From Ostrinia nubilalis (lineage: Eukaryota > Arthropoda > Insecta > Lepidoptera > Crambidae), in the NCBI RefSeq assembly GCF_963855985.1, contig NC_087097.1:6605001-6669000 (forward strand): DNA of 64,000 bases. The letters run 5' to 3'. The translations under genes and the position numbers were made by a program. Each line of letters begins with the position of its first letter. Positions within the stretch are counted from its first letter, which is position 1. Below, piece by piece: positions 25,601-40,600 of this stretch. Under the pieces are notes generated by a model. The model did not search any database, had not been told where the DNA came from, and worked only from the letters and a program-made list of their open reading frames with translations.

Positions 25601-28600
25601 AATTAGTCGAGAAAAATTTCTTGAAAAAAATACACAAATGGAAAAATGACAATTTAACTTTATTTGACTAGATGGTAGGTATTATTTGTGACAAATTAAA
25701 TTATGCAAGACTTCTTCTTGCGTAGTCATAAATCTTCTATAGCGTGCGCATATCCCTTAGCCGGTCGAATGAATTCAAATTCAATTTATCCACTCATTAA
25801 AATAAACAAAAAGAACGCGACTCCATCTGCATAAACCCTACCCAACGTTCTTTCATGGGAGAGGTCATTATTTAGTGGGAATGTGAACCTAATGACAATG
25901 TTGCAAAGGTCATAATTATAAGGACTGTACAAATAATTGAGATTTGCGTGATCGATTCCTTTGGGTTGGCTTTGTTGTGTGCCGCAATCTTGCACGGAGA
26001 CGTGTGATTGCGCACTTATACGACGGTTTTTGCTAATGAAAAGCTACGGAATGAAATTATACCTTGTCACATTGTAAAGAGTTGCGTACGTTAACGTATT
26101 ATTCGCATAGTGATTTTGTAAATCTTGACGTACGATTTGTTAAGATTCCTTTTGATTATTGAGTATTATGTCGCATATAATTTTTATTCCATACATGCAA
26201 AAGTATGGATTTACAGACTCTATTTTTGAACTCATTGATAAGCCTTAAATATTTACAAACTTATGACTCATGGTCGAAGTTCAGGCTGTAATAAATATTG
26301 AACATAAAAATCTATAACTTGATGCGGACGTCGAATCTGAAACGACACAGATTGGTGTGAGTTGTGCGTGAACGACGGTTAACAACATTTATAGCAATTT
26401 AATTAATGAAACTTAGCTTTTGCAAATAAAAGTATTGTCCAAATTAACGATAAAATTAGTTTAAAATGATGTTATGATCGTATTTTGTTTATAAATAAAA
26501 ACCAGCTTAGGTCCGCGGCTTCACCCGCGTGAGTTTCGGTCTGTCACACATAGATATTACTAAAATACATAAAGTCTATAAAATCTTTAACGCATTAGGC
26601 ACTAAGCGATCCAATAAAGTTTACAGCTACGGAACTTAATGGTAATTAATGATCTAATGATGTATGATATGAATAATCAAGCCAAGTTCATAATTAATTA
26701 ATCATTTTAACGATGTACAGTCGACAACATACGAGTCTACAGATTTTTATTGCATTAAAGCACACAATTTAACCAAAGATACTACAGTGTTTATTTTGAT
26801 ATGCTGTCGTCTGTACCAAAGATTATTGTATAGCGCCCATCTGTCAACGCTGATACGATGTGCTTACAGAATATGTTGGGAATATACATCATACTATTTA
26901 TTTATGGTTCATGTCTGTTAATTTTACTAAGTAATACCTAAAGACATTTAAGCTTAATTCTTTATATTCAAAGATTTTATTAAATCAAAGCTTTTTCATT
27001 TGAACTTCCAGTTCAAAAGTAAAAGCTGGTACGTAAATAAATACTATTACTCTTATGAAAATGGTAATTAAATATGTATGTATTAAGACTTATAAACGAA
27101 ACTCGATGCTTATATGTTAGTTGTAGCACAGTTTTTAGCGAATTTACTCTACTAGAACAAATGAGGTCATCCAGATGTTCATATTTGACATTGAGCTATT
27201 AAACTTTATTTGTAGTGGAGTCTGGGAACGTTTTCAAGTATTTTTTGTTAGCCACTGACTTACAGCGCCATAAAGTTTGGAAAACCGGCACTAAAAATGA
27301 AATCCGAAGTATGTAGGTCCCTATGGCAACACTACAAAGTGGTTTGCTCAATTTTCTACGATAATAGTAAGCTATAAATCAGTATCACAAGTGCTGTAGA
27401 TCTAGTTTCACACGTTTTTCAAACGCGATCGGCAAACAATCATATAGATTTTCGTATCTAGAGAAATATTATTGTAAATAAGACATAACGGGAGCTTAAC
27501 TGCGCAAATCAAAAATTGCCTAGAGGCTTTTTATGACTGTCGTGTGTTTTTAATAATGAGATAAATATTTAATTCATTTATAACTGCTTTGTTTCTTAAT
27601 AATTAAAATATAAATTTTCGTAGAGTTGTAGCTCGTTGATGTCGTTTGTATGGGAAGGAAATCTAATTTTTCAAGGTATTTTAATTACTACGAAAATTAG
27701 TGTACAATATATGTTTTATTTCTTCTGTTAAGCAGAACATTGTGATTACGTCTTAATACAAGCCAATATAACATGTATTTATGTATTAATTTTAGTATTA
27801 GCTATGTTTATTTATAATGACCACAAAAAATTCTTTTTCGAAATTTGGCTAACTGTACTTAGCGTAAGCTTTTGGTATAACCACAGAATAATAATAAGTA
27901 CTACGTAATAACATTGTTTTGATTTTTTATATTCATTGCCACTTTTTCACATAAGCCGCGTATTCAATCAATGACTCAAACTCATCTCCGTCATACATGA
28001 CCGATCACAATCACCGTTAATTGCGCGTGTGAACTCACCTTTACACACGGTACACAACACAACACAGAAACACTGGCGGAGTGTCAAGAGTGGTGGGCGT
28101 CTGACGACTGGTAGCGCGCCCCGACTTCGTCCCTGTCTTATATGCGCACCCCGCGAGTGTTGCAATGTCGCCCTATCGAGATGGGCGTCCCTTGCCCCGC
28201 GACATGTCGATACGTGAACCGGTGACATGCACACATCACTTACATTGTCTTAATCAGCATTGTGAAGATGCACAAAGAAGAAGATTATTTTAAAACCTTT
28301 GGAATGTTATAAGTGTCTAGCTCTCATCAATATGATGAAAAGGCTGACAATAGTGATTGAGTTTCTTTCACTACCTTTTTCTTTACGGCTCAAGCCTACA
28401 TTATTATCTCAAAGCAATCAGCAAGTACAATTTAAAAAATATATACGTATAAAAAGCTCGTCTCCAAAACTATATCTATAGCTTTTGACTATGATGATAC
28501 TCCTAGCTGAAGATTGGAGGTAACTGGTGGTACTTTGTTACCTTTTATTATTCATTCATGTGTAGATTTCGACTTGCATTACCTTACAACCATAATGATC

Positions 28601-31600
28601 CTTCATATGAACGTAGCCGATTTCAGCTACGCTGAGCTTCATGAATTATTCCCTGAAGGTGGTGTTTGACTATTTTTACTGAGAATCTTTAAAAATACAA
28701 GTTCACCATTTTTACATGTAGTCTTAGATTTATTATGAACTATAATAAGAAAGGCGCTGGATGCAGACCGCTACCAACCGTGCGATGTGGGTCATGTGGG
28801 GAGGCCTATGTTTAGCAGTGGACGTCCTGTGGCTGAAATGATGGTGATGATGAATCTGCGGGAAAATGAATTTTATTGAAATAAAATTACGTTAAGTGTA
28901 TTTTAGTATTTGATGATAGATTTGGCAAAGCTGCTGAGAACACCTATTACGCCAGAGTTCATGGGTTCGATCTCCACACAATTCGACATTCGTGTGCATG
29001 AACATTATCTATTTGTAAGTTATCTTAGTGTAAAATGTGTGTATTTACATTTAATTTTTTGTCTGGTTCCCATAGTACAAGCTTTGCTTTGTTAGATACT
29101 AGATGGCGCTGTGAATTTTCAAGGATATTTATTTCACGAATTTATTTAATAGCGTTGAAATTAGAAGCAATATAATCGAGATTTTCTTGCTAAAGTCTTA
29201 TTAGATTAGCAGATGTTTCATTGAAGAATATGGCTTTTTAGGGCTTACTTAATAAGTATTTACAAAATACAACACGATGCACAGCCGCGCGTTATACTGT
29301 TAATTTTCTACGTAAACTTATTTATACTTATTAAAACAAAAGGACCCCTAACCTTTGACCTCTAATAGAATAAAGTATACCGCGATTTTGTATCTAATTG
29401 TCCAATTCGTCAAATTCTTACCACGGGAACGAATCCATCAAACATCAGTTTTCGTAACAAATACGAGTATGTGTACTTTAAATTCTGCGACGGTAATTAT
29501 TTCATAACGGCTTTGTGTTCGCTTCGGTCATCAGCCAATTAAAATATCAAATTACGCGACCGTGAACCTTTATTTTAATTATAAGGAGCTCGGGTGCGTG
29601 AATAAGTAATCCTTGATTAATGGACGTAGTTAAACTAGTTATTAAGAACGTTTAGAATATGTTTCGGTGTGTAAACTTTGAGCTATTTACATAATTCATT
29701 ATGGTTTAAATCTTCACGTAGTAAAGTTATACGTAACATTTAATAATGCGGTATGTAGTCTGAATGAATTGCCTTCGTGGTGTTGTATTTGGTCTACAAT
29801 ACAGTTCATTATTCTAAGTGGGGCAGCCCTTCTTCCTACTTGAGATCCTTGCCATATCAGTTAGTGAAAGCTCTATCTGTCATCCCCGCTCATGACGAGG
29901 AAGTGACTCACATAACTTATGTCTTTATCATCTTTACACTTCTATTTCTCATCAAATCTAGATTCCATACATTACTTCATGACTTTGCACACAGCAATGA
30001 GGAAAGTGGGTTAACATCCTTAATATTTAAGTACAAAATGAAATACATTAAAATTAGTATACAAATAGTATTTCACTCAATTTACATAGTAAGTAGCATA
30101 TTTTAAGCGAATGGAATTATTTGTTGAGTAATAAATTTACGTTAGCTACTTACCTATGTCTGCTATAACATCATCGACTCAATTAGTCATAAACATTTAG
30201 TAAAATATGCGTCGGAAACTTTAATGTTTTATTCAAAAGTAGCAAGTAGCCCGCAGATTCACCCGCCTGAAATTCAGTAATAAAGTTATTTGTTAAGTTA
30301 AGTACCAAAATAAATGCATGTAGGTATGTGGTAAACAGAGTAATGTGTATTTGTAATACCACCAGTACCAGTATCAGTGGTGTTCTGTCAGCAAAAAAGT
30401 AATAAAAATCGAAGTTTTTGGAAATTATCTGCATCATTTTGTTCATCATCTATTTAGTATACAGACACACCTTTTTAAGTAGGTATATAGTTCGGCGGAT
30501 AGGATGCTTCTTCAAGCATGAAATGTTTTATGTACCTACTGATCATGTTCTTTAAATATAGTAAACAAATACCTATTTGGTTTGAAGCTCTTTACCTACG
30601 TAAAAACGTTACATATTTTTCACGTTATTATTTAATAGTCTCAGCATTTATGTAGACATTATTTCAATACAATTATTTCTTTTAACGTAATTGCAAACCT
30701 AGACATGATTAAAGTTTTATTACTTGATTTTTTGTTAATTGTCTTTGTTTAGTGCGTTTTATCTTAATTTTTTGTCACGATTACTAGTCCGAGGACGGCC
30801 ATTGTGGTTTGATCTTATCTCTTGTTCTTCACCTGATTAAAATAACTCCCCAAACCCGTCTAATTTAACTTGAATTATGTTCGTGTAGAAAACAAACACG
30901 CACATAAATAAATTGGTAAAGCTAACGCGACGCTGCTAATCATGAAACTATCCACTAGGATTGTAAGTAAGTACTTAATAAAGTCCTAGATAGGTAACTC
31001 AACTACTTGCTCTATTACTAATCAAAGTCGTCTGAAGAAACCTGTTCAGCCCCCCTGGACAAGTTGCACTTTTTGATCGAATCGACAATCGAATCCGTCA
31101 TAACTCCATACAAAAAAGAGGTCTTTCGACCATTTTTCGACTGGTTTACGATTATAATATGCACGTTGTCTAGACCCACAGGTGCTCTAGCTCTTACTTT
31201 GGGGTTATTTGAGTCATTCTCTGCAAATAGCTCTTTACGGCGGATGCTACGTATAAAAGATTTACAAGATGCCATCTGCAAAGACTGAAATATAGTTAGT
31301 TCAAAACTATCATTAAATTAACTGAAGACGACCTTCTCAGTTTCATACATCGTAAACAAATAAGCTCATGTATTCGCTCATACAATATGAAAGTAAATCA
31401 TTTAAAGGTTTGGTTAAACAATTAGTCGCAAATGTGGAGTTTAAGGTAAAATGAAATACAAACTATACAAATATTATGATAAATGCATAAATAGCTCTTT
31501 CGGTTTGTAAAGTTTTCGCGTTGAAGCTGCCGCCCCTATGTTATTTGTTAAGATGTAAGTTAGACCTTACAGAAGGACATTCGCCACGTTTGTAAAATAA

Positions 31601-34600
31601 AAACCTAAATTCTTATAATTTTACTACTGTCTTTGAACACATTGACCCTTGTGATTGAATAGATGCAAGCAAAGCCATAGGCAAAAGCTAAGAGAATATA
31701 AATTGAAGTCTGCATGAATAGCCAAGGCCGTGTTTGTCACGTGACATTAACGCAATAATTACTGTTTTTTGTATGGATGTATGTTTTATTAGTTGGTGTG
31801 TATAATCTAATAATAACACATGAACATGCATTTACCAATGAACTCCGTAAATCTGTGGTATAAGTAGCAAGGTAATTTGGATGGTGATAAGTGAAAAGGC
31901 ACTTCATTAGATACCTAGCGATTATTGATTTGAATACTACTTACCTACTCGTACAGCTAACATATAGACTATCTATTATCTTCTTCATTTTAATAATAAT
32001 TAAGAACTAAAGGAAAATGCCGTTTAAGAGTAACGTATCATTTGTAATAGGAAAATATTTTTCCGCTCTACTTGGGAACAACACGGTTCACAGTTCTCAG
32101 TGAGACATCTGTATTCTTGGAACATTTAATTATCTTTCCTAATTATTGAAATTAGCGTGTATTATCGGTATTGTTGCATGCCGTTCTGTGAATACATTGA
32201 ATGGATAGTCATTATTGAGTTAAACGATCAATTCACGCTCGTGGATTATGCCTTGGGTCGTCTTTTTAGAATTGGGTGAGGTCAAAGTGGCATCGTTTGC
32301 GCCTCGTGCTCGTCTCGTGCCGTTGCAACACGCGATGCCCGCTGCACTCAACAGTTAACTCAACTTATTCTAATTGAGAAATACGACTTTGTCACATGAG
32401 ATCGGGATGCGCTCGAAGTCTAAGCAACAAAGGGTTTAAAATAGGTTCTGGTGTGGTGTATTCCTATTGTGTAAAAATTATAATGTGTACCTACATTTAT
32501 GTAGCTGGAATCAAAATAAATGACAATTTTAATTTAAAAAACAAATTATTTATTGAAACCATGATCGAGATATCTAAATAGTAAACAGTTATTAGATCAT
32601 TTCTTTCTTTCTTTCATTAAAGTTTTCTATATTTACTAATTTCCAAAACGCCTTCAACCGCGGTGGGTGGGTTAAGCGCTCCTCTTTTAGCTGGAGCACC
32701 ACAAATGCATTTTTGAGTGTCTGGACCAATCTTGTTCTCTTTTAGCGCTTGAATTTTTCTCATAATATAAGCGTTTTCTTGTTCCAAAAGCAGTTTTTCA
32801 CGATACAAAGCCCTCTTTGTCAACTCTGCTTTTGCGATACGTTGCCACAGCCTAGTCAAACCGCACGTTGAGGATATGGCATTTGCAACCAATGAATCAT
32901 CCGATTTCTGCTGACGCAAATTACCCACCTGTGTAGGAGAGTGTGGAATATCGGAACCGTAAGGCATGACTTTCTCGCGTTGACTCTGAAATTTTCTACA
33001 CAGCGCAGCCATACGAAGTATCCTTTCCCCTTTTTTTGCTGCTCCTTCAAGCCATTCTACAGTGCTATCTGATACTCGGACTAAAATAGCCATTTGTTTT
33101 ACATCAGTGGCGCACCCATTGATGAGTCGTTTCTTCAGTTTATGACATGCTGCTCGGTGTCGGTTACGACGGTCTCGGAAAACAGCCTGCTTTGTACCCG
33201 ACTCATACGCCGCTAACTCTGTGCGAAGGCGTTTGAGCATTCCATCACTGTTGGCAATTTTCTTGCCTTGTGAAGCAATTATGTCAGCCATTAAATTTTC
33301 CTTACGACGCAATTTACGCACTTGTTTCTGATTATCGGCAGTTTCAACGACGTACGCTTTGAGAACAGCTTTATATTCATCCCACACAGCGTTGTATCTG
33401 TTTTCAAGAAAGGATCTCAGGTTTTCACGTTCGTTGGCATATTTGCTGCGCTCTTCATCTTCTTTGACGAGATTTTCACCCCTCGTCGTCCAAGCTAGAG
33501 CATCGGCTGTGGTATGCCCGTGATAAAGCATCAGTTGCAGATGAGTCTCAGCTGCGTTGTGATCCGTCATTATTTGAGCAGCATCGTCTTCGCCACTCTT
33601 CAAAAGGTTGGCGGTTCTGATATCGTTTTCCTTGGACAAGTCATCTAAATCCGTCAAAAATTTATTAATCATTGTATCTATTGTATCACAGAAACTGGCG
33701 ACGCAGCGTTGGAACTGGTCATCAGCAACATCCATCAGTTTCATTGTATAGTTTATAAGATGATCTTTCTTATCGAATGCCCGTTCAAACGTATGCCACA
33801 TAACCTCGATATCTTGTTTGAAGACAGGTTCTTTAATTTTGAGCATGAGCTCGCGCCAAGTTCTGTCCAGTTCACCTCTCTTCAAGGCCTGAGCTGCCAT
33901 TTCACGCTGTAGTTCCTCACGTTTAAGCTTCTTACGAGCTTCAGTTTCTGCTTTTAGCTTTTCCAGACGTTTGGCTTCTTTTTTAGCTTTCTTTTCTTCC
34001 TTACTCATCCCCATTGTAGTTTATTTTATCTATTTACTATTTTTATCAAAAAATGCGCAAAATCGTCTACAAAATACGTCTGTATGACACTGTTATTGCC
34101 AAATATGACATGCATTAATTTGACTTTTTTTTAACAAGGTTTCGACAAAAAGTTTTTGTTCTTGTCACAGAACATTTTAAGTTGAAGTTAAATCAAGTCA
34201 AAATCTAAACTAATTATGTATTAGTATAGGTATTTATCTAAATGTTTACTCTACTTTATTAATAACAGGCCCGGTATCAAGCTCTAGCAGGCGGCAGCGA
34301 GCCGCTGCAGAGCTACTTACACAAGCGCCTGGCAGAGAACTTGAACAGCGAAACTGCACTTGGCACAGTGTGCGACGTTGCGCAGTGCGTGCAGTGGCTG
34401 CGATCCACTTTCCTCTACGTGCGAGCGGCTAAAGACCCGAAGAAATACTTGGGCCTGACGTCAACCGCTCCAGAATATTTGATATTGAAGAAGATTGAAG
34501 GTGAGTTATTATCCTGAAACATTACTGTTGCTTTTTTATTGAAATTCATAAACAATTATATTTGATAAGCAACAGGTACCTCAGTAACATTTTTTCATAA

Positions 34601-37600
34601 CTTCTCTCTTTTATTTGTATCTAATATACATATATCTAATATAGTAATCTATACCTACCTACTACGCGTATACCTATCACCTAACTACTAGATCCAACTA
34701 GATGTGATTTATGTCATATTAATACCGATATTAACGATTGAACAAATAATAAAGTATCAATTAATTAATGGTAAGTAAATCAGACGCGGTCAATAACTTA
34801 TTCGTGTCAATAAACAAGTTTTTTCAATATCCATATCCAAGCAAGATCCTGGATCTTGATGCAACAATGAAGATCAATGACAGGCATTTATTTAATAACT
34901 CCACGGGATGCCTTTAATCAAATGGTGTATAAAAAGGCTAATTCATTCTTTTTATTGACATAAAACGTGACGGTTAATGTGTGCACATCTTATCAAGCGA
35001 GCAATCTTCATGACTAATCCAAAACATTCGATTGCTAATGCGCTTGACTTGATAAGCAATCACTGGAGGATGTCACACGGCAATAAATACCTACCTTAAG
35101 CTTAGAGCACACTACCACGGTAACACTGTTTAGACGCAAACTTTAAGTTATTGACTTTTGCTCCTCTTATTCGAAACTTTCCTACTATTGAGATACTTCT
35201 CCCATTGTGTCATGCACACCACGTTTTTTCAGGCGTTGTCGATACGCGTTTTACGATCGCACGTTTGCTATGCTGCTGAATAAGTTTGCTTAACTTGGCT
35301 TAACTGCATAATACATTGATTGCGATAACATAGCGCACACAGTTGAATGAAACGTGTGTCGACGGTGCCTGAAAAAACGCGGTGTGCATAGGCTCCTATA
35401 TCACCAGTAACAGACCCCCAAAAAGTATGATTCGGAGCTGAAGATATTTAAATTTTTACTTTGATTCAAAATTAGGTACCCAGCTTAGCATTCGTAACCT
35501 ATGTAGCAAAGTTTAACTCAACACAAAAGCTGTTAACGGTTCTACTAATAACACTACATCTAAATTCCATCATTGGTAGAATCCTAAGATTACATTAAAA
35601 CAATATGGAACCATGAACTTTTGGATTGTCTTGGTGATTGATGAAGCCTTTATTTTCAGTATGACAGAATAATCGCTGTATAATCTTTGTAATGGCTGTT
35701 GGATTTCATCTTTGCATTTGTAATGTCACGAAATTAATTGAGGACTGTTGATGAACGAACAGTGCAAATAAGTGAAAAACAATTAACTTTAAAGAGTTGG
35801 TACTTATTTGCTGTAATCTTTGGGTTTCACTTTTGACTCAGAGATCTTAAATTATGCTTCTCTGTAAAGTTTTCCTAAGTCTATAAGTTTCAGGGCACTG
35901 CATAAGCCTGATCATCCGATAAGACATGATTACGTGACACAGCGATTAAAATAATAATATCTATTGTTATAATAATAACAACAAAGCCGGGAGATTAAAA
36001 AAATATTAAATCTTTAATTAATTTTAATTATTTCTTGTCCAAGCTATATTAAACAGATTATGATGATTAAAAAAACATTTATGTTGAACTGTTTACACAA
36101 TAAATTACTCGGGTTGTTATTTCTGTATTTTAATTTGAATATATATGACAGTTAGGTAATGTGTAATTGCTCTGCATTATTAAATTAAAATAGCTTGTAA
36201 GTTATATTTCACCTAAAATACTGTTTTAAAAAATATATAAGTAGGTATAATACTACTTTTTTTTGTTGAAGTATTAATAAAATGGAATTCTAAGGACCAA
36301 TTACTTAACCGCTGCGAAAAAAAAACAATTAACAAGAATCATCTTAACATTGTCATATCAATTTATACATTAAATCCGTGTCATAATTGCTTTCCGGTCA
36401 TTATAACATAAATATGTCATCGTTGACGATCTATTTTTTATGTAGACTGCAATGATTTTATAGGAATCCGGTCACATTAAACTGATGCGCATCTTACAAT
36501 AAATTTATACAATTTTATGACTGTTGTTTACACCTATAAAAGTTAGTAATTATCCATTAATTGAACTTTGCCTCAATTAACTAACTAATAGAATTCTACT
36601 CTTATGAAAGTTCTATTTGAAAAACCATTCCTACTCATTTATTTTTATTTAGGTAATAAGTCTGAAAGTTATATGAACTTTGTTCAAAAAGTTACTGGTG
36701 TTAAAACTCAAGCAGTTGCTGTGATTCAGTCTGAATCTGAGTAATATAATTATGAAAAAGATAAATTACGTAGATACTTTTATGGTAAGTAAGTAGGATA
36801 CTAGTTTAATCAAACGAAATCAATTATGTACATAAGGTACCACTGTTTTCTTTGGTGTATAATTAAGGAAATAATTTTCTGTTTATTTAAAATTTATCAT
36901 CATATATATTCATCAATCTTCACCAGCGAAAAGTATTTTTTAAATTCCCTTTTAAAAGTACATCATTTATTATGTCACCTTGAACTTTTTCCGATACCTA
37001 CATTGCACTTACTGTGAAATATTAGTAAGTTATCTACACATTTAATAAGTATAATATGCTTATTAATAAACAGCACTTACCAAACTAAATGAATTTACAT
37101 AGAGGTTATTAGAACCACGTATCAAGTCTTGTAATTGCCTATTTACATTAGACAAATTCCCTCAAAGGCAAGTTTTTAGGACGCTATTTACGAAATGGTA
37201 ACCTTCAATAAATGTCAAGCCAAAGGGTTTCACTTAACTTTAGGTTTTGCTTATTTGAATAAGGCCATTCAAGGACTCTATTAGATTAGGTATTTGTGCT
37301 TAAAACTTTTTATGTAGCAATAGAGGGAGGTAATTAATTTATTCTTCTCTTCTTTTCGTGTCGACAACAAACCTACATAGGTTAATCGGTTTACATTAAT
37401 TTATTGTATCGTAATTACATATAATTAACTTATTTTTTGCGAAGACCATTTTTACATTTCTCATTCACAATTTTTCTCTTCTAATCAATCGATTCCATCT
37501 ATTTATAAGAATTCAACTTTTTGTTAGTACTTTTATTATCTTTCAATATACTTTAGTTGCAGTAATATGTACAAAAATAATTCTGTAATAAATAAGGCGA

Positions 37601-40600
37601 ATCCTGCTCCGTATTTGCTGACATTAGAACTACCCTGTATAAAGTGTACAAGACAAGCTTGCATTAAGACTTGTACGCTAGAGACCTTTGCCCGTAGCTC
37701 CGGGTCAAAGAAAATAAAAGTGATCCGATTAAATGGCAACGTATAAATATCATCGCTGTAGAAACTGTAGATTAAGAGATTAGTGTGTCACGCACGTCCT
37801 GAACTCTGCGACACTGCGAACAATTCAGACCCTTCCAGCTTAAAGCTGACTCTACATATTAGTATGCAGTCCCTTAGGCCATAAAGCTCACTATCGTTTT
37901 TCGAAAATTTTTGATCATATTAATATGTTACTGTTTAAAAACGTCCATTCCAATTCAATTCTCAAACCACAATGTTTCAGGCTCAACTTTCTTACTTAAC
38001 TTTAATTATTTTCATTCAAAATTCAAACAGTCATTATTTGGGCAATGCTTAGCACTATCCACCACATGGAACTTCAGGTTTATTTAAGGGCCAAACTAGA
38101 GATCCTGACCGAGGTGGCTGTGATGAGAACGAGAGGCAATAATTACAAATAGCAAATTCGGGGCACCAAAATTCCTGTCCAAGATCCCTGTCCTGACCGA
38201 TGAGCTGATAAAGGTAGCAGGAAGGCACTGGATGCAGGCCGCTACCAACCCTGCGATGTGGAAGTCATTGGGGGAGGCCTATGTTCAGCCACGTCCTGTG
38301 GCTGAAATGATGATGATGATGATCCTTGTACTTAAGAAGAGATCTTTCGTCCTACATCTTGGGTTTCTCAACCAGTATCAGTCGGCAAGCTGGTTTATGA
38401 AGGAGCTCACACGACCTTGGCAGTTCCGGATCGTGATTGATGGATGAGCCTTGTCGACGCGCCAGGCTCGAGTCGCACTTGCACGCGATGCGTTTGCGCT
38501 TGCCTTAAGATGATAGCTGATGTGAAAAATAAAAGATAAATATGCATAATAGATTATTGCATTATCTTTAAGGCCATTGATTATAATTAAGGAGAAGTAC
38601 ACGTTTACATTTTCATCAATGAAATGAAGGCAATAATATAGAGCACGAATATTTTCGTTTGAGAATTACACCTACCACGTAAGATACTCGTAGTTTTGTA
38701 CGGTAGGATGTAATTTCAAGTAATAAAGTGAATGATGTGATGTTACTAATTAGGTACCTACTCGTCTTACTTAAATAAGAAGGTAGGTGTATAAGTTGGC
38801 CGTAGGACTTATTTTAAAGCAAGAATGTCGACTAATACTCGTTCCAATTCTCACAAGTATAGCCTAAGTTTCTCCTACGGAAGGTTAGCTTTTAACTTGT
38901 GCCGTAGTTCTACATGCCCTTTACACATGAAGGTATTTCTGTCGCCGTTGAAGTCACTTTAATGGCTGCATGATTGTGCTTAAACCTAATAAACGTTTGT
39001 AAATATCAACTAGGTATGCTTCATTGGAATTACTCATCTTCGCTACTTTTATGGCATTTATTAGCATTTGATGTAATTGTAAGTACCATGAGAAGTCTTT
39101 TAATGAAGACTAAATAGTGATGTTCGTACCGTATATGAAACATAGTAAAATAAATAACGCGAGGCATCGAACAAATCCGACATTTATGTTACTGTGACTC
39201 ATAACAGCGTTAAATAACCTACCTATCTGCCCTTTAAAGAATTATTAAATAGACAGCTCTTCAATATTATAAATTAAAAATGTATATGAAAATAGAGCAC
39301 GAGACTTTCCGGATTTTTCCTAGTTTATAAAATCTGAGGGTCTGAAGCGTTTTTCAAAGTAACACAAGATATTTGTACTTTTCAAATACGTTACCTATTT
39401 AGTATCTTACCGAAAAATCTGGTAATTACTTATATTTGCAAAAAGCATATAAAATTAAAGAAAATTCGCCCTTAACTAGACCGGAACGTCTATTATTTTA
39501 GTTTATATTTGCTAAAAAAAATTTGAGTTTCATTCAACGCGTGCAGTTGTTTTCTTTAATTTTAATTGGTTACCACAGAATTATGCGTAAGAGCGATGAA
39601 CGGGTTAGCCAGTGCTGGCCTCATCTCCATGGACGAGGCAAGTTGCATCGAATCAACCGAGGCGGGCCGACTCATGTCTGTATTCTACCTGGACGTAGAG
39701 ACTATGAAACTTATTATGAAGGTAAGTTACCTAATTGTAGGTGTTATTTATTTTTTAATTATTATAAATAACATACCTACATTTTTACTATGAGTATAAT
39801 GCGATCCTTTCCGGTTTTTAAAGTGTATGTAAATGCGAATACTAGATTTTTTTATCAACTTTTACAGTTTTATTAAAACAACAGATTTCATTACTAGATA
39901 TAGGTAGAGCTGTTTAACTTCGAACTACTCCTATGTTCTTCTGATTAATTTCGTTGCGGGTCCAATGACAGTTTAACTTTCCCCCGGGACAAACTTGACC
40001 TTCACTGGTTGGGTTTTTATTGGCGGCCAAGCTGTAGATCCTGGCTACACAGGAGTTGCAGCGTTGGGAATAGTCCCATTTAATAGGTATGTAGAACTAT
40101 ATCTAGTACTGACGACAGCATATCAAGGTAGGTATACACAGCCTTCACGGGTTCTTATGTTGATGTCATAATTATAGTGCTAATTTCAACAAAAATGCAG
40201 TCTGATCTGCTATTTTCTGTACATCCACAACATTAATACCTAATAAATAATTAAATCCCTAGATAGAGGGCCACGAATCCCTAGAACGTCTGCTGTGGAT
40301 AATATGCGAGTGCCACGAACTGGCCGATATGCACCTCCGCACGGATGAGCGCCGAACGCTCAACGCCCTCAACAGAAACAACGCGGCGGCCACCATACGC
40401 TTCCCTATGAAGGGCAAGATCAGCACCAGGCAGATGAAGCTTAGCTGGTAAGGCAAGGCTTAAACACGGTTTCCACCAAGATGGTGAGGACAGATGAGAC
40501 GAGAGATGTTTTTAATGATTCAGATATCGTTATTTCCACATCTCCTCTCCATTCCGTTTGAAAATCTAATTGGTAAATTCAAAACAAATCTCCGCTCGAC

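Noticed and set aside
28029..28234. Short frames on both strands near the cuticle promoter
   Set aside because: They overlap the TATA box and 5' UTR exon and have no conserved look; GC-rich sequence keeps frames open by chance.
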